Below, in pieces: positions 17,838-27,134 of a stretch of DNA of 64,000 nucleotides. The notes beneath the pieces were generated by a model that worked only from the letters and a program-made list of their open reading frames with translations, made no database searches and had not been told where the DNA came from. Position 1 is the first letter of the stretch; the number at the start of each line of letters is the position of its first letter. A program made the position numbers and the translations under genes. Source of the stretch: Sphingobacteriales bacterium (GTDB lineage: Bacteria; Bacteroidota; Bacteroidia; Chitinophagales; Chitinophagaceae); NCBI GenBank assembly GCA_016708305.1, contig JADJGB010000008.1, positions 1,612,001 to 1,676,000 on the forward strand, in the 5' to 3' direction.

Positions 17838-18839
17838 ATGAAAAAAGTTTTTGTTTTATCAATTTTATTTGTTCTTTTATCGGCCTGTGGCGGAGAAAAG
17901 AACAAAAGCATGACTGGTGAAGATGAGGTAACTATTCAGGATTTTTTTGATTTTTTTCCGGTACTTATTTTGCCTGCAAATTTTTCAGATAGTGTTCTCA
18001 GTAAGAAAACTAAGGAAAACGATTCTCTATTAATTGGGCATCAGGTGTATTACCAGTTTATCCCTGATAGTTTGATAAAAAAGGTTTTTGATGCCAAGGC
18101 GCAACCAAAAATTTATTCGGTGGGTAAATTTGGTAAAGAAAAGGAAGAGCTTTACTTACTAACCAAGGTACTTGGTAGTAATAAGAAGGCGATTTTTATT
18201 ACTGTTTTTGATAAAGACAATAATTATATTGCCGGCCAGCCTTTGGTAATTCATGGCGTTAATGATCCCATAAATGCTAAAGTAACGATAGATTCGAGAT
18301 TTAACATAAATAAAAGCGTAATAAAAAGACTTTCCAATGGAATGGAAGTAAAAGGTAATGATGTGTATGCCCTAAACGCGGCCGCTAAAGCCTTTATGTT
18401 GATTATGACTGATTCGTTGGGAGAAGCTGTAACAGAGTTAGTTAATCCGATTGACACTTTGCCAAAAACATTTAAATATGCAGGAGATTACGGACAGGGA
18501 AAATTAATCCTTATATCTATTAGGGATGGCCAGCGTGAAGGCAGAGTTAATTTCTTTTTACACCTTGAAAAGAATAACAAGAACTGTGTTGGGGAACTCA
18601 AAGGCGAGGCTGTTTTTACGAGTACAAATGTTGCCGAGTACCGTCAGGGAGGCGATCCTTGTGTGTTACAATTTATTTTCAATAATAATGGAGTTACTTT
18701 AAAGGAGTTGGAAGGCTGTGGTTCCAGAATGGGTTCGTTGGATTGTACATTTGATGGTGTGTATCCGAAAAGAAAAGCAGCAAAGAAACCTGAGAAAAAG
18801 GAAGAAATCGTTGCAAGACCCAAGCCAAAGAAAAAATAA
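17838..18839 (+). CDS. Lipoprotein of unknown function
   Basis: A 333-residue protein with lipoprotein signal (LFVLLSACGG, Cys near residue 17) and an acidic linker, then a region with alternating strands (IYSVGKFGKEKEELYLLTKVLG, AIFITVFDKDNNYIAGQPLVIHG). The C-terminal part contains C-x11-C type cysteines (NKNCVGELKGEA, GGDPCVLQF, LEGCGSRMGSLDC) that may form disulfides. It ends in a very basic tail of K, P and R. No domain recognised. A possible -7 element, TACTTTTG, lies at 17811-17818. It is divergent from mntR, across the MntR operator, but whether it is metal regulated is unknown. Confidence 0.7.
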   Translation: MKKVFVLSILFVLLSACGGEKNKSMTGEDEVTIQDFFDFFPVLILPANFSDSVLSKKTKENDSLLIGHQVYYQFIPDSLIKKVFDAKAQPKIYSVGKFGKEKEELYLLTKVLGSNKKAIFITVFDKDNNYIAGQPLVIHGVNDPINAKVTIDSRFNINKSVIKRLSNGMEVKGNDVYALNAAAKAFMLIMTDSLGEAVTELVNPIDTLPKTFKYAGDYGQGKLILISIRDGQREGRVNFFLHLEKNNKNCVGELKGEAVFTSTNVAEYRQGGDPCVLQFIFNNNGVTLKELEGCGSRMGSLDCTFDGVYPKRKAAKKPEKKEEIVARPKPKKK

Positions 18840-18841
18840 GA

Positions 18842-18869
18842 GTGATTGGAAATCTTGTTCTCCAATCAC
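18842..18869 (+). terminator. Hairpin after the lipoprotein gene
   Basis: GTGATTGGA at 18842-18850 and TCCAATCAC at 18861-18869 form a perfect 9-bp stem two bases after the stop; the tail CCTTTGCC is not a good T-tract, so it may only stabilise the mRNA end. Confidence 0.5.
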
Positions 18870-18914
18870 CCTTTGCCTATTGGTAAATGGTCTTAGATTA
18901 TTGTAAATAAGCTG

Positions 18915-19538
18915 TTATATTTTTATTCCTTTCAGCATGTCGCTTACATCCACTGCATAAGGATTGCCTACAATTCCATAAACAATTCTATTTAGGATAA
19001 ACCCTACCACCATGGATATAACAAAAATTACAATAGCGCCAACTATCATATACACAATAACCTTGTCCTGAGGTGTCTTTTTAAGTATAGGAAGACCCAG
19101 ATAAAAAAGATAAACCGCATACAGACCAAGAATACCCAGAAAAGACAATGAAGGCAAAATTTGAAAAACACCTGCAATGTACATCGCTGTGGAAGCGTAT
19201 GCAACCAATTGTGCTGATTTATTGATATTTTTTTCCGATCCGAAACTGGGCGCCAGTGCATCAATTACGTAAGAAGCGATGAAAAAAGACAAAATAGAAT
19301 TTAAGAATGAAGATACTGCCATTGCCAGTCCAAAGGTAACATTGCCGCCAACTTTAATTCCTAATACACTTGTGCTCATCAGGCCCATGCCAATAAAAAC
19401 GGCAATTGCCGGAATTAAGGCAAGCGGCACCACATAGCCGGTCAAGAGTGATTGTGGTGTGGCTGTTTCATTATCAATTACATTCCACTCTGTTTTTGGA
19501 GTGAGAAGAATGTTTTTAACTCTGTCAATAAGACTCAT
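18915..19538 (-). CDS. Yip1-family inner-membrane protein
   Basis: A 207-residue protein with an N-terminal cytosolic stretch, SLIDRVKNILLTPKTEWNVIDNE, typical of bacterial Yip1 (PF04893) proteins. Five hydrophobic segments follow: about residues 30-55, 65-95, 105-135, 140-160 and 165-195. The conserved Y-x-x-A...ALIP and YLGLP/YLFYLGLPILKK features are present. Function in bacteria is unknown; the family is related to eukaryotic Golgi membrane proteins. It stands alone; the neighbours are convergent on the left and separated by 100 AT-rich bases on the right. Confidence 0.8.
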   Translation of the reverse strand: MSLIDRVKNILLTPKTEWNVIDNETATPQSLLTGYVVPLALIPAIAVFIGMGLMSTSVLGIKVGGNVTFGLAMAVSSFLNSILSFFIASYVIDALAPSFGSEKNINKSAQLVAYASTAMYIAGVFQILPSLSFLGILGLYAVYLFYLGLPILKKTPQDKVIVYMIVGAIVIFVISMVVGFILNRIVYGIVGNPYAVDVSDMLKGIKI

Positions 19539-19641
19539 AATAAATATTTTAAGTTTATGAATAAAATAACCAATGTGAAATTAAACAATTTTTAGATAGT
19601 TTGAAATAAAACAATAGCCAATTTCAAAAGCATCGCCTGAA

Positions 19642-20094
19642 TTAGGGATATACTCTTATCATTTCTATATGTTCTATTCCATCTTCATAATAAATATCGC
19701 TATTTTTCTCAAAATCCAATGACATGTAAAAATCCTTCAGATATAACTGAGCTCCGATTTTTAGGGAGATTACTCCAAAGAAATCATTACAAAGGGAAAT
19801 GCTCCTTTTCATTAATTCTCTGCCAAGCCCGCTGTCTCTGTGGTTTTGCTTTACAATCACCCTGCCTATGGATGCCTTATCATAACTCACTCCTTGTGGA
19901 ACAAGACGTGAGTAGGCAATCAAGACATCATCTTTCCAGCCCATAAGATGAAAACACAGTTTGTCTTTGTTATCCAAATCCTGAAAAATACAATTTTGCT
20001 CTACAACAAACACTTCAGCGCGTAATTGCAATACCGCATACAAATCTTCGGGCGATAAATCCTTAAAATGCTTACAAGTCCAGTTTAATTTCAT
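19642..20094 (-). CDS. elaA: ElaA-like GNAT acetyltransferase
   Basis: A 150-residue N-acetyltransferase of the ElaA group. It has the N-terminal signature LYAVLQLRAEVFVVEQNCIFQDLDNKDK followed by HLMGWKDD, then the acetyl-CoA loop IGRVIVKQNHRDSGLGRELM (R/Q-x-x-G-x-G/A) and the C-terminal LKIGAQLYLKDFYMSLDFEK. Length and motif order match ElaA of E. coli, whose substrate is not known. It precedes rarA by about 60 bases in the opposite reading order, so it is downstream of rarA on the minus strand and may be co-transcribed with it. Confidence 0.88.
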   Translation of the reverse strand: MKLNWTCKHFKDLSPEDLYAVLQLRAEVFVVEQNCIFQDLDNKDKLCFHLMGWKDDVLIAYSRLVPQGVSYDKASIGRVIVKQNHRDSGLGRELMKRSISLCNDFFGVISLKIGAQLYLKDFYMSLDFEKNSDIYYEDGIEHIEMIRVYP

Positions 20095-20155
20095 CCTAAT
20101 TTCTGAAATTTATTAATAGCCATATTTGTCTTTCCAGAGCTTTTTAGGTAGTTTC

Positions 20156-21364
20156 TTAATTCATTTTCTCTGGGATTGTTTCGGGGTCATAAAATCTGGT
20201 GCCGGCAATTTCTTCTGGCAGATATTCCTGAGGCGAAAAATTTCCCTCAAAGCCATGGGCATATTCATACCCTTGGTGATATCCCAACTCCTTCATCAGC
20301 CGGGTAGGAGCGTTGCGGATATGCAAAGGAACTGAGAGATCGCCGGTTTTTTCAATCAATGCCAGAGCGCTATCAATGGCAGTATAAGAGGCATTGCTTT
20401 TGGGAGAGTATGCCAGATACATAGCACACTGCGATAAAATGATACGGGCTTCCGGATGTCCTATTTTATTTACCGCATCAAATGCAGCATTTGCCAGCAA
20501 CAGGGCATTAGGGTTGGCATTGCCAATATCTTCACTGGCCAGAATAACCATTCTTCGGGCAATGAATTTTACATCTTCTCCTCCTGCAATCATCCGTCCA
20601 AGCCAATAAACTGTAGCATTAGGGTCGCTTCCCCTCAGTGATTTTATAAAAGCGGAAATGATATCATAGTGTTGTTCGCCGGTTTTGTCATAAAGTGCAA
20701 TTTTCTTTTGGGCTATCTCCATTACCATTTTGTCTGTAATGGTTATAGAATTTTCAGGAGTATCACATACAATATCTACCAAATTTAAGAGTTTTCGGGC
20801 ATCGCCGCCTGAAAGAGTAATCAAAGCCTCTATTTCCTTAAGTTCGATATTTTTTTTTGACAAAATCAGGTCTTTCGAAATTGCTTTTTCTAATAAAGAA
20901 ATAAGCGCCTTTTTATCTAATGCCTTTAACACATATACCTGACAGCGACTTAGCAAAGCGCTGTTTTCCTCAAACGAAGGATTTTCGGTTGTAGCGCCAA
21001 TGAGTGTGATGATTCCTTTTTCAACTGCGTGTAACAGCGCATCCTGCTGGCTTTTATTAAAACGATGAATTTCATCAATAAACAAAATGCAGTTTTTTGC
21101 AGTTTTGGCTTTTTGTATCACCTCTCTCACATCTTTAACCCCTGCATTTACAGCGCTTAAAGAAAAAAAAGGAACAGAAAGTGTATTAGCAATGATATTT
21201 GCAATAGTTGTTTTGCCCGTACCGGGCGGTCCCCACAAAATCATGGAGTTGATACGGCCGTTTTCTATACTTTTTCTGAGAATACTATCTTCCCCTACCA
21301 AATGTTCTTGTCCTGCAAGTTCTTCTAAGGTATGCGGACGTATTCTTTCTGCAAGAGGTACCAT
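20156..21364 (-). CDS. rarA: Replication-associated recombination protein A (MgsA/RarA AAA+ ATPase)
   Basis: A clamp-loader-like AAA+ ATPase acting at stalled replication forks. PLAERIRPHTLEELAGQEHLVG is the N-terminal signature. It also has Walker A WGPPGTGKTT, Walker B LFIDEIHRFNKSQQDALL, sensor 1 LIGATTENPSFE, arginine finger region ALLSRCQVYVL, sensor 2 SGGDARKLLN. The C-terminal tetramerisation domain is SLRGSDPNATVYWLGRMIAGGEDVKFIARRM and YHQGYEYAHGFEGNFSPQEYLPEE. The length of 402 is slightly shorter than E. coli RarA, as is common here. It is complete and unbroken. The esterase gene upstream ends 10 bases before its start region, so a transcript could run through both. Confidence 0.95.
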   Translation of the reverse strand: MVPLAERIRPHTLEELAGQEHLVGEDSILRKSIENGRINSMILWGPPGTGKTTIANIIANTLSVPFFSLSAVNAGVKDVREVIQKAKTAKNCILFIDEIHRFNKSQQDALLHAVEKGIITLIGATTENPSFEENSALLSRCQVYVLKALDKKALISLLEKAISKDLILSKKNIELKEIEALITLSGGDARKLLNLVDIVCDTPENSITITDKMVMEIAQKKIALYDKTGEQHYDIISAFIKSLRGSDPNATVYWLGRMIAGGEDVKFIARRMVILASEDIGNANPNALLLANAAFDAVNKIGHPEARIILSQCAMYLAYSPKSNASYTAIDSALALIEKTGDLSVPLHIRNAPTRLMKELGYHQGYEYAHGFEGNFSPQEYLPEEIAGTRFYDPETIPEKMN

Positions 21365-21373
21365 GCAACGAAA

Positions 21374-22258
21374 TTAAGGCACATTAGCATTTAAAAAAGA
21401 AACAATTTTATTGTAACTGTCATTTACAACTACAGGATCGGACCAGCCATGCGTTTGATTGTCATAATAAACAAACTGATGTGTAACATTGTAGCTCTGC
21501 AATTTATCGCTCAGTGCAAAAGATTGTTCTTTGGGAACAGCATCGTCTAACCCACCTTGTAAGATAATGGTAGGAGGAGTTTGTGCCGAAACATAGTTGA
21601 TTGGGCTGCTTGAAGCGTACAAAGAAGGGTTCTTGTCGGGGTTTCCGTTCATCATCAGGCTTAGCAGTGTGGCAGTGCCCGGGTCTGCTTTGGAAAAGTA
21701 GTTGTACAGTTCTTTCATATCTGTTGGCCCAAAAAGGTCAACCACGGCTTTGGGTTTTATCAAGTCACTGTTTTTATATGCCTGTAGCAATGCCAAATGC
21801 CCACCCGCACTGGCTCCGGCCAAAACCCATTTGTCTGAAATGATAAAACTGCTGCGCCTGTCAAAAATATATTGTATGGCAGATTTTATATCGTTTTCCT
21901 GTGCGGGGAATTTATTATCTACACTCAATGGAAATTTATACTTTACCAACCTGTAATTTAAATTAAAAATAGCCCAGTCCGGCAGTCTTTTTCTTAAAGA
22001 ATCAATTATTTTTCTGTTGGTCGAATCAGCTTTATCACCCTCTCCCCAAGCGCCTCCGTGTACAAAAACAAATACTTTGGTACTGCTTACCGACCTGTTC
22101 CCCGGCAGAAAAACATCCATTTTTTGTTGTTTGTCTCCTCCATAGGCTACATCCTGAATTATTTGCGCTTCAACCGTAACAACAGGCTCATCTGGTTTGA
22201 AAGTGCCTTTTTTGGTACAGGAAAAAATGACAAGAATAAAAAATAGATAATATCGCAT
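21374..22258 (-). CDS. Alpha/beta-hydrolase lipoprotein (esterase), tandem paralogue 1
   Basis: A BD-FAE/acetylxylan-esterase-like hydrolase. The ATG at 22258 was preferred over one at 22312 because it begins a lipoprotein signal (MRYYLFFILVIFSC). It shows oxyanion VFVHGGAWGEGDK, nucleophile elbow LAGASAGGHLALLQ (Ser), acid LQGGLDDAVPKEQ (Asp) and base NQTHGWSDP (His), so the full catalytic set is present. It shares a long stretch of identity with the next gene (TKKxxFKPDEPVV...AQI...). It probably removes acyl groups from polysaccharides or drug-like esters at the membrane; the substrate cannot be read from sequence. The three paralogues lie in a row on one strand, each with its own signal peptide. 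Confidence 0.88.
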   Translation of the reverse strand: MRYYLFFILVIFSCTKKGTFKPDEPVVTVEAQIIQDVAYGGDKQQKMDVFLPGNRSVSSTKVFVFVHGGAWGEGDKADSTNRKIIDSLRKRLPDWAIFNLNYRLVKYKFPLSVDNKFPAQENDIKSAIQYIFDRRSSFIISDKWVLAGASAGGHLALLQAYKNSDLIKPKAVVDLFGPTDMKELYNYFSKADPGTATLLSLMMNGNPDKNPSLYASSSPINYVSAQTPPTIILQGGLDDAVPKEQSFALSDKLQSYNVTHQFVYYDNQTHGWSDPVVVNDSYNKIVSFLNANVP

Positions 22259-22350
22259 GTGCAAAAATTTATTTAATTCTGCAAACAAATATTTCGACAA
22301 GTAATTTTTCATAAAATGATTAAATTAGGGTTAGGTAAAAAATATTGGTT

Positions 22351-23205
22351 TTAAGGTACATTGGCTTTCAAAAACGCCATTACCTTATCAAAACTGTTTA
22401 TGAGTGTTGCTTCGCTCGACCAGCCATGATACTCATTAGGATAAAAGACCAACTCGTTTTTTACATTAAAACTTTGTAATTTATCCTTCAATGCAAAAGC
22501 CTGCTCTTTGGGATTGGTATCATCCAGCCCGCCTTGCAAAATGATGGTGGGTGGAGATTGGGCGGTAACAAAGTTGATAGGGCTGCTGCTACTATACAAA
22601 TTTGGATTTTCATTGGGTGTACCGTTTAAAATAACACTTAAAAAATAAGCGGTCTCAGCATCCACTTTACAAAGTTCCACAAGATCGGACGGCCCAAAAA
22701 AATTAATGACAGCTTTAGGTTTAATGGGTTGGTTGTATTTGTATCCTTGTAGCATGGCCAAGTGTGCGCCTGCATCTACCCCGGCCAATACCCATTTATC
22801 AGAAATGACAAATTTGTCTTTTCTGTCGAAAATATATTTAATGGCCAGATTGATATCATTTTCCTGATCCGGAAATTTATTAAAAGGTGCCAGACGATAA
22901 TTCAGGTTGAAAACAGCCCAATCGGGTAGTCTTTTTCTGATGGAATCCACCATTGGAGCTGCATCATTGTCGTCTTTGTCGCCTTCTATCCAGAAACCCC
23001 CGTGTATCAAAATCATTACTTTGGTACTGGCAGTAGATCGGTTAGCCGGAAGATAAATATCCATTTTTTGAAATTTATCTTTTTCGTAAGCTATGTTTTT
23101 AAGAATTTGTGCCTCAAGACTTACTACCGGTTCGTCCGGTTTAAATATGGTTTTCTTTGTGCAGGCAAAAAGTATAAATGGTAGTACAAGGAGATACAAT
23201 CGCAT
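22351..23205 (-). CDS. Alpha/beta-hydrolase lipoprotein lacking the catalytic serine, tandem paralogue 2
   Basis: A close paralogue of its downstream neighbour (both carry FKPDEPVV and the same strand order). It has lipoprotein signal MRLYLLVLPFILFAC, oxyanion MILIHGGFWIEGDK, acid LQGGLDDTNPKEQ and base NEYHGWSSE. The nucleophile elbow reads LAGVDAGAHLAML: the GASAG of the other two copies is GVDAG, with a GAT codon for the serine. The rest of the protein is intact and under no visible decay. It is either catalytically dead (binding or regulatory) or uses Asp as a nucleophile, as haloalkane dehalogenases do. Assignment of the fold is certain; activity is not. Confidence 0.88.
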   Translation of the reverse strand: MRLYLLVLPFILFACTKKTIFKPDEPVVSLEAQILKNIAYEKDKFQKMDIYLPANRSTASTKVMILIHGGFWIEGDKDDNDAAPMVDSIRKRLPDWAVFNLNYRLAPFNKFPDQENDINLAIKYIFDRKDKFVISDKWVLAGVDAGAHLAMLQGYKYNQPIKPKAVINFFGPSDLVELCKVDAETAYFLSVILNGTPNENPNLYSSSSPINFVTAQSPPTIILQGGLDDTNPKEQAFALKDKLQSFNVKNELVFYPNEYHGWSSEATLINSFDKVMAFLKANVP

Positions 23206-23318
23206 TTTTTAATTTTCAGTAAAACTAACAATAAAAAAAATGAATTCAAAATGATGCTCAAAACAAAAAGTTAATTTGGTAAACTATTGAATACCAAATT
23301 GTTAAAAACGGCTGGTTA

Positions 23319-24164
23319 CTACTTTACATATTTTTTCAAAAAATCAACAATTGCATCCATTGATTTGGTCATTGTTGCCGGAGTAAAACCATGTCCTTCA
23401 TTTGGATACAATTCCAGTTTTTCAGGTATTTTCCAGGCTTTGAGTTGATTGTGCAGATAGGTCTGCTGTGATGGTGGTACCAACCCGTCGCTCAAACCTT
23501 GGAAACTGATGGTAGGCGGCGTGTGTGCATTCACCAGACGTGCAGGGCTGCTGCTGTTAACTGCCTTATTAGTGATGATTTTCAATTCGGCTTTGGTTTT
23601 TTCTTTTGCATCAGTGTTTGCTATCAGCGAGTCGAGGTCGGTAGGCCCAAAATAATTAATGATGGCTTTTGGCTTAACCGGTTTGCTGTACTTATATCCT
23701 TGTAATAATGCCAGGTGTGCGCCGGCGCTGGCTCCTGCCAATACCCAGCGAGAAGAAATTTTGTATTCTTTCCTTTTTCTAAAAATAAAATCAATGGCTG
23801 CTTTAATGTCTTCTTCTTGTGTTGGGAAAAAATTACCTTCACGGTTGGCCAATTGGTAGTTGAGATTAAAAATGGCATAATCCGGCAATCGGTTTTTTAA
23901 AGAATCCAATACGTCTTTGAAATCTGCTTTATCTCCCTGAGTCCATCCACCGCCATGTATCAGCACCAAAACCTTTGTTTTGGATTTGCTTCTCCCCGCA
24001 GGCAGGAAGATATCTATTTTTTGTTTTGCATCATTGCCATAGCTGACATCCATGTAGTTTGCTTCCGGTAAATAAGATGAGAGAGAAAGTTGGCCGGAAG
24101 GAACTGACTTTACAGAACTTGTAATGAAAAACAATGAAAGAAGAATCATCAAATATTGTCGCAT
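23319..24164 (-). CDS. Alpha/beta-hydrolase (esterase), tandem paralogue 3
   Basis: Third member of the esterase row. The ATG at 24164 starts a plain signal peptide (MRQYLMILLSLFFITSSVKS) with no lipobox, so this one is probably periplasmic or secreted. It shows oxyanion VLIHGGGWTQGDK, nucleophile LAGASAGAHLALL (Ser), acid FQGLSDGLVPPSQQ and base NEGHGFTPA. It is more diverged than the other two but shares GYKYSKPVKPKAIINYFGPTDL with them. Divergent from the metalloprotease gene, with about 150 bases between them. Confidence 0.87.
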   Translation of the reverse strand: MRQYLMILLSLFFITSSVKSVPSGQLSLSSYLPEANYMDVSYGNDAKQKIDIFLPAGRSKSKTKVLVLIHGGGWTQGDKADFKDVLDSLKNRLPDYAIFNLNYQLANREGNFFPTQEEDIKAAIDFIFRKRKEYKISSRWVLAGASAGAHLALLQGYKYSKPVKPKAIINYFGPTDLDSLIANTDAKEKTKAELKIITNKAVNSSSPARLVNAHTPPTISFQGLSDGLVPPSQQTYLHNQLKAWKIPEKLELYPNEGHGFTPATMTKSMDAIVDFLKKYVK

Positions 24165-24312
24165 CTCAAAATTTTTATAATTGATTGCAGTAAAAGTAAC
24201 TATTTTCTGCAATAGATATGAAGGCTCAAATACCGCCCATCAAATATTTAAAAAGGTATAGTATAAATTAGTACTTTCACCGCTTTAATTTTTTTTTCAA
24301 TAAATTAAGTTT

Positions 24313-26864
24313 ATGCAAAAATTTTTGACTATTGCTTTGATGGCTTTATTGCCATTTCTTAATGCCGATGCGCAGCAGCGCAGACCGGTAGTGCCGCAAG
24401 GAGCGTCAACGGTAACCCCCGGCGCTGATACTGCCAAAAGACCCCCGGTAAGCCCACCCAATAAACCTAAACCCTATAATGAAGTGATTACCGCAAAAGC
24501 AGTTTCTTCCGATGGAATGTTTAAAGTGCACAAAGTGGACGATAACTATTTTTTTGAAATCCCCGGAGATATGTTTGACAGAGAGATATTGGTAGTGAGC
24601 CGCCTGTCAAAAGCAGCCGCCGGATTCAGAACGGGTGCCAGTTATGCCGGCGACCAAATCAATTCTGAAACCATTAGTTTCGAAAAAGGACCCAACAATA
24701 AAGTGTTCTTAAGAGAAATTTCTTTTCAGGAAACGGGTAGAGACAGCACAGAAGGGATGTACCGCAGTGTGATGAACAGTAATTTGCAACCTATAGGCGC
24801 TTCTTTCGATGTGAAAGCATGGGCTCCAAAAGGCGGCGCTGTTATAGATGTTACCGGTTTTTTGAATGGAGATAATGATTACTTTTTCTTTTCGCCCTTC
24901 AGCAAAAGAAGACTTGGGCTGGGGCAGGTAATGGCTGATAGATCTTATATAGTTTCTGCAAAAACATTTCCTGCCAATCTGGAAGTGAAAACTGTAAAAA
25001 CTTATACATTAACAGCGCCAAGCGCCGGAGCTACTTCGGGATCAGTGCCTAGCGCATTTACAATGGGAGCGCCTACACCGCGTCCGGTTACTTTTGAACT
25101 GAATACCTCTATGGTGGTTTTGCCAAAAGTGCCGATGAAACCCAGATACTATGATGATAGAGTGGGTTATTTTACTACCCAGACGATTACTGATTTTGAT
25201 ATGAATCCTCAAGGTATTGATCGGTACAGATATATTGCCCGCTATCGTTTGGAGCCAAAAACTGAAGATGTGGAAAAATACAAACGCGGGGAACTGGTTG
25301 AACCTCAAAAACAGATTATATATTATATTGATCCCACTACACCCAAAAAATGGATTCCCTATCTGATTCAGGGGGTTAATGATTGGCAAGTGGCTTTTGA
25401 AAAGGCAGGGTTTAAAAATGCTATTGTAGCAAAAGTTGCTCCCACACCCGAAGAGGACAGCACATTCAGCCTGGAAGATGCGCGCCACAGCGCTATCATT
25501 TACAAACCGTCTGACATTCCTAATGCCAGTGGTCCGAACGTGCATGATCCGCGTAGCGGAGAAATTATGGAAAGCCACATCAACTGGTATCACAACGTAA
25601 TGAGCCTGGTGCGCAATTGGTATATGATTCAAACCGCCGCCGTTGATCCTAAAGCCAGGAAAATGGTTTTTGATGATGAGCTAATGGGTCAACTTATTCG
25701 TTTTGTGAGTAGCCACGAAGTTGGGCATACGCTTGGATTAAGACATAATTTCGGGTCTTCTTCTACAGTACCTGTGGAAAACTGAGAGATAAAGCCTGGG
25801 TAGAGGCTAATGGACACACTCCATCCATTATGGACTATGCACGCTTTAATTATGTAGCTCAACCCGAAGATAATATTACCGAAAAAGGTCTGTTCCCTCG
25901 CATTGGTGATTATGATAAATGGGCGATTGAGTGGGGATATCGCTGGTATCCTGAGGCAAAAACAGCAGATGATGAGGTGGCTATGCTTAATAAAATTACC
26001 ATTGACAAACTAAAGAACCCAAGATTGTGGTGGGGCGATGGCGAAGGGTATAATGATGACCCACGAAGCCAGACCGAGGATTTGGGAGATAATTCAATAA
26101 AAGCCGGTAATTATGGCATTAAAAACCTCAAGCGTATCATTGTAAATATTCCGGAGTACACAAAAGAAGCCAATAAAGATTACACCAACCTTAAAACCAT
26201 TTATACTGAGGTGGCAAATCAGTTGGTACGTTATGTAGGTCATGTTTCCCGCAATATTGGGGGCATAGAACGTACTCCAAAAACCATTGAACAGGTGGGA
26301 CCGGTGTATCAGTTTACCTACAAGGCGCGACAGCAGGAGGCAATGGCCTGGTTAGATGCCAATGTCTTTACCACACCACTTTGGTTGGTACAAAACAATT
26401 ATGCATCATTAACAGGTCAGGAGCCATTAGCCATCGTTGGACAGGTGCAAAACCGGGCATTAAGCGGGTTAATCAATCCATCAATTCTAACCAAGCTATC
26501 TCGTTTTGAAGCTAATGAAGGCGCTAAAGCCTACAGCGCTACACAAATGCTGTCGGATGTGAAAAAGGCAGTATTCTCCGAATTAGCAGGAAGGAAGGCA
26601 ATTGATCCATACCGCAGACAATTGCAAAAGTCATTAGTTGAAAAACTAATAGCAATCGGTGGTGTTTCAAAACAGGAATTGGCTGCAATGGCCAAAAGCG
26701 ATGCTTCCATTGCCACCGGAGATGTTGTATCTGTGGTAAAAGGTCAATTAAGGTCTTTGGCAAGCGAAATTAAAGGTGTAGCAGCAGGTTATGCAGATGT
26801 GGCTTCCAGAAATCACCTTTTAGACCTACAAAGCAGGATAAAAGAGGCGTTGGAGCCGAGATAG
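24313..26864 (+). CDS. Secreted zinc-dependent metalloprotease (DUF5117/DUF5118 family), one frameshift
   Basis: About 850 residues joined. It has signal peptide MQKFLTIALMALLPFLNADAQQ, a Pro-rich linker, a DUF5118-like stretch, then DUF5117 (DDNYFFEIPGDMFDREILVVSRLSKA, VFLREISF). The metzincin-like zinc site HEVGHTLGLRHNF (H-E-x-x-H-x-x-G-x-x-H) starts near residue 472. The C-terminal part starts with SIMDYARFNYVAQPED (Met-turn-like S-I-M-D-Y). The frame breaks at GTGGAAAACTGA near 25778; one more A restores VEKLRDKAWVEANGHTPSIMDY. These large proteins are typical of Bacteroidota and are thought to act in the periplasm or outside the cell; substrate unknown. Confidence 0.9.
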
Positions 26865-26912
26865 GATAGTCTCTTTAGATGTTAGATTTTAGACGTTAGA
26901 TATTAGTATTTT

Positions 26913-26977
26913 AAAACCCGCCGGAACATGCGACAGGCTGAATAGTTGATTTGGCCGGTTGGGTTCGGGTGGGTTTT
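26913..26977. repeat. Imperfect inverted repeat after the metalloprotease gene
   Basis: AAAACCC at 26913-26919 and GGGTTTT at 26971-26977 with CCGCCGG / GGCCGG inside could form a long stem-loop ending in TTTATTTTC, a possible terminator. Just before it lies a short ladder of TTAGA words (26875-26905). Nothing else is seen between the two genes apart from the rpmE2 leader. Confidence 0.4.
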
Positions 26978-27043
26978 ATTTTCAGGTTTTTCCAATTGAA
27001 GATTTTGTTTTTCACAAGATTCAGTATTTAGCGGTCAAATCCT

Positions 27044-27051
27044 TATCTTTG
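27044..27051 (+). promoter_or_regulatory. -7 element of rpmE2
   Basis: TATCTTTG fits TAnnTTTG and would start a leader of about 75 bases ahead of the L31 gene. Confidence 0.55.
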
Positions 27052-27073
27052 CAATCCAAAATTTATTATTAAC

Positions 27074-27114
27074 TGTACGGCAAAACTCCTGCATGTAGTG
27101 TAGGTATTCGTACA
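27074..27114 (+). promoter_or_regulatory. Possible structured leader of rpmE2
   Basis: TGTACG at 27074-27079 pairs with CGTACA at 27109-27114, enclosing CCTGCATGTAGTGTAGG, which can form a smaller inner hairpin. Ribosomal-protein genes often carry autoregulatory leaders; whether this is one is open. Confidence 0.35.
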
Positions 27115-27134
27115 ACCTTAAAAATCATATAGTT

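Noticed and set aside
25042..25632. Minus-strand frame of 196 codons inside the metalloprotease gene
   Set aside because: Composition rich in H, N and I is typical of an antisense shadow; the plus strand encodes conserved family blocks throughout.
26875..26905. Ladder of TTAGA words as a repeat array
   Set aside because: Only about 30 bases with irregular units; too short to call.
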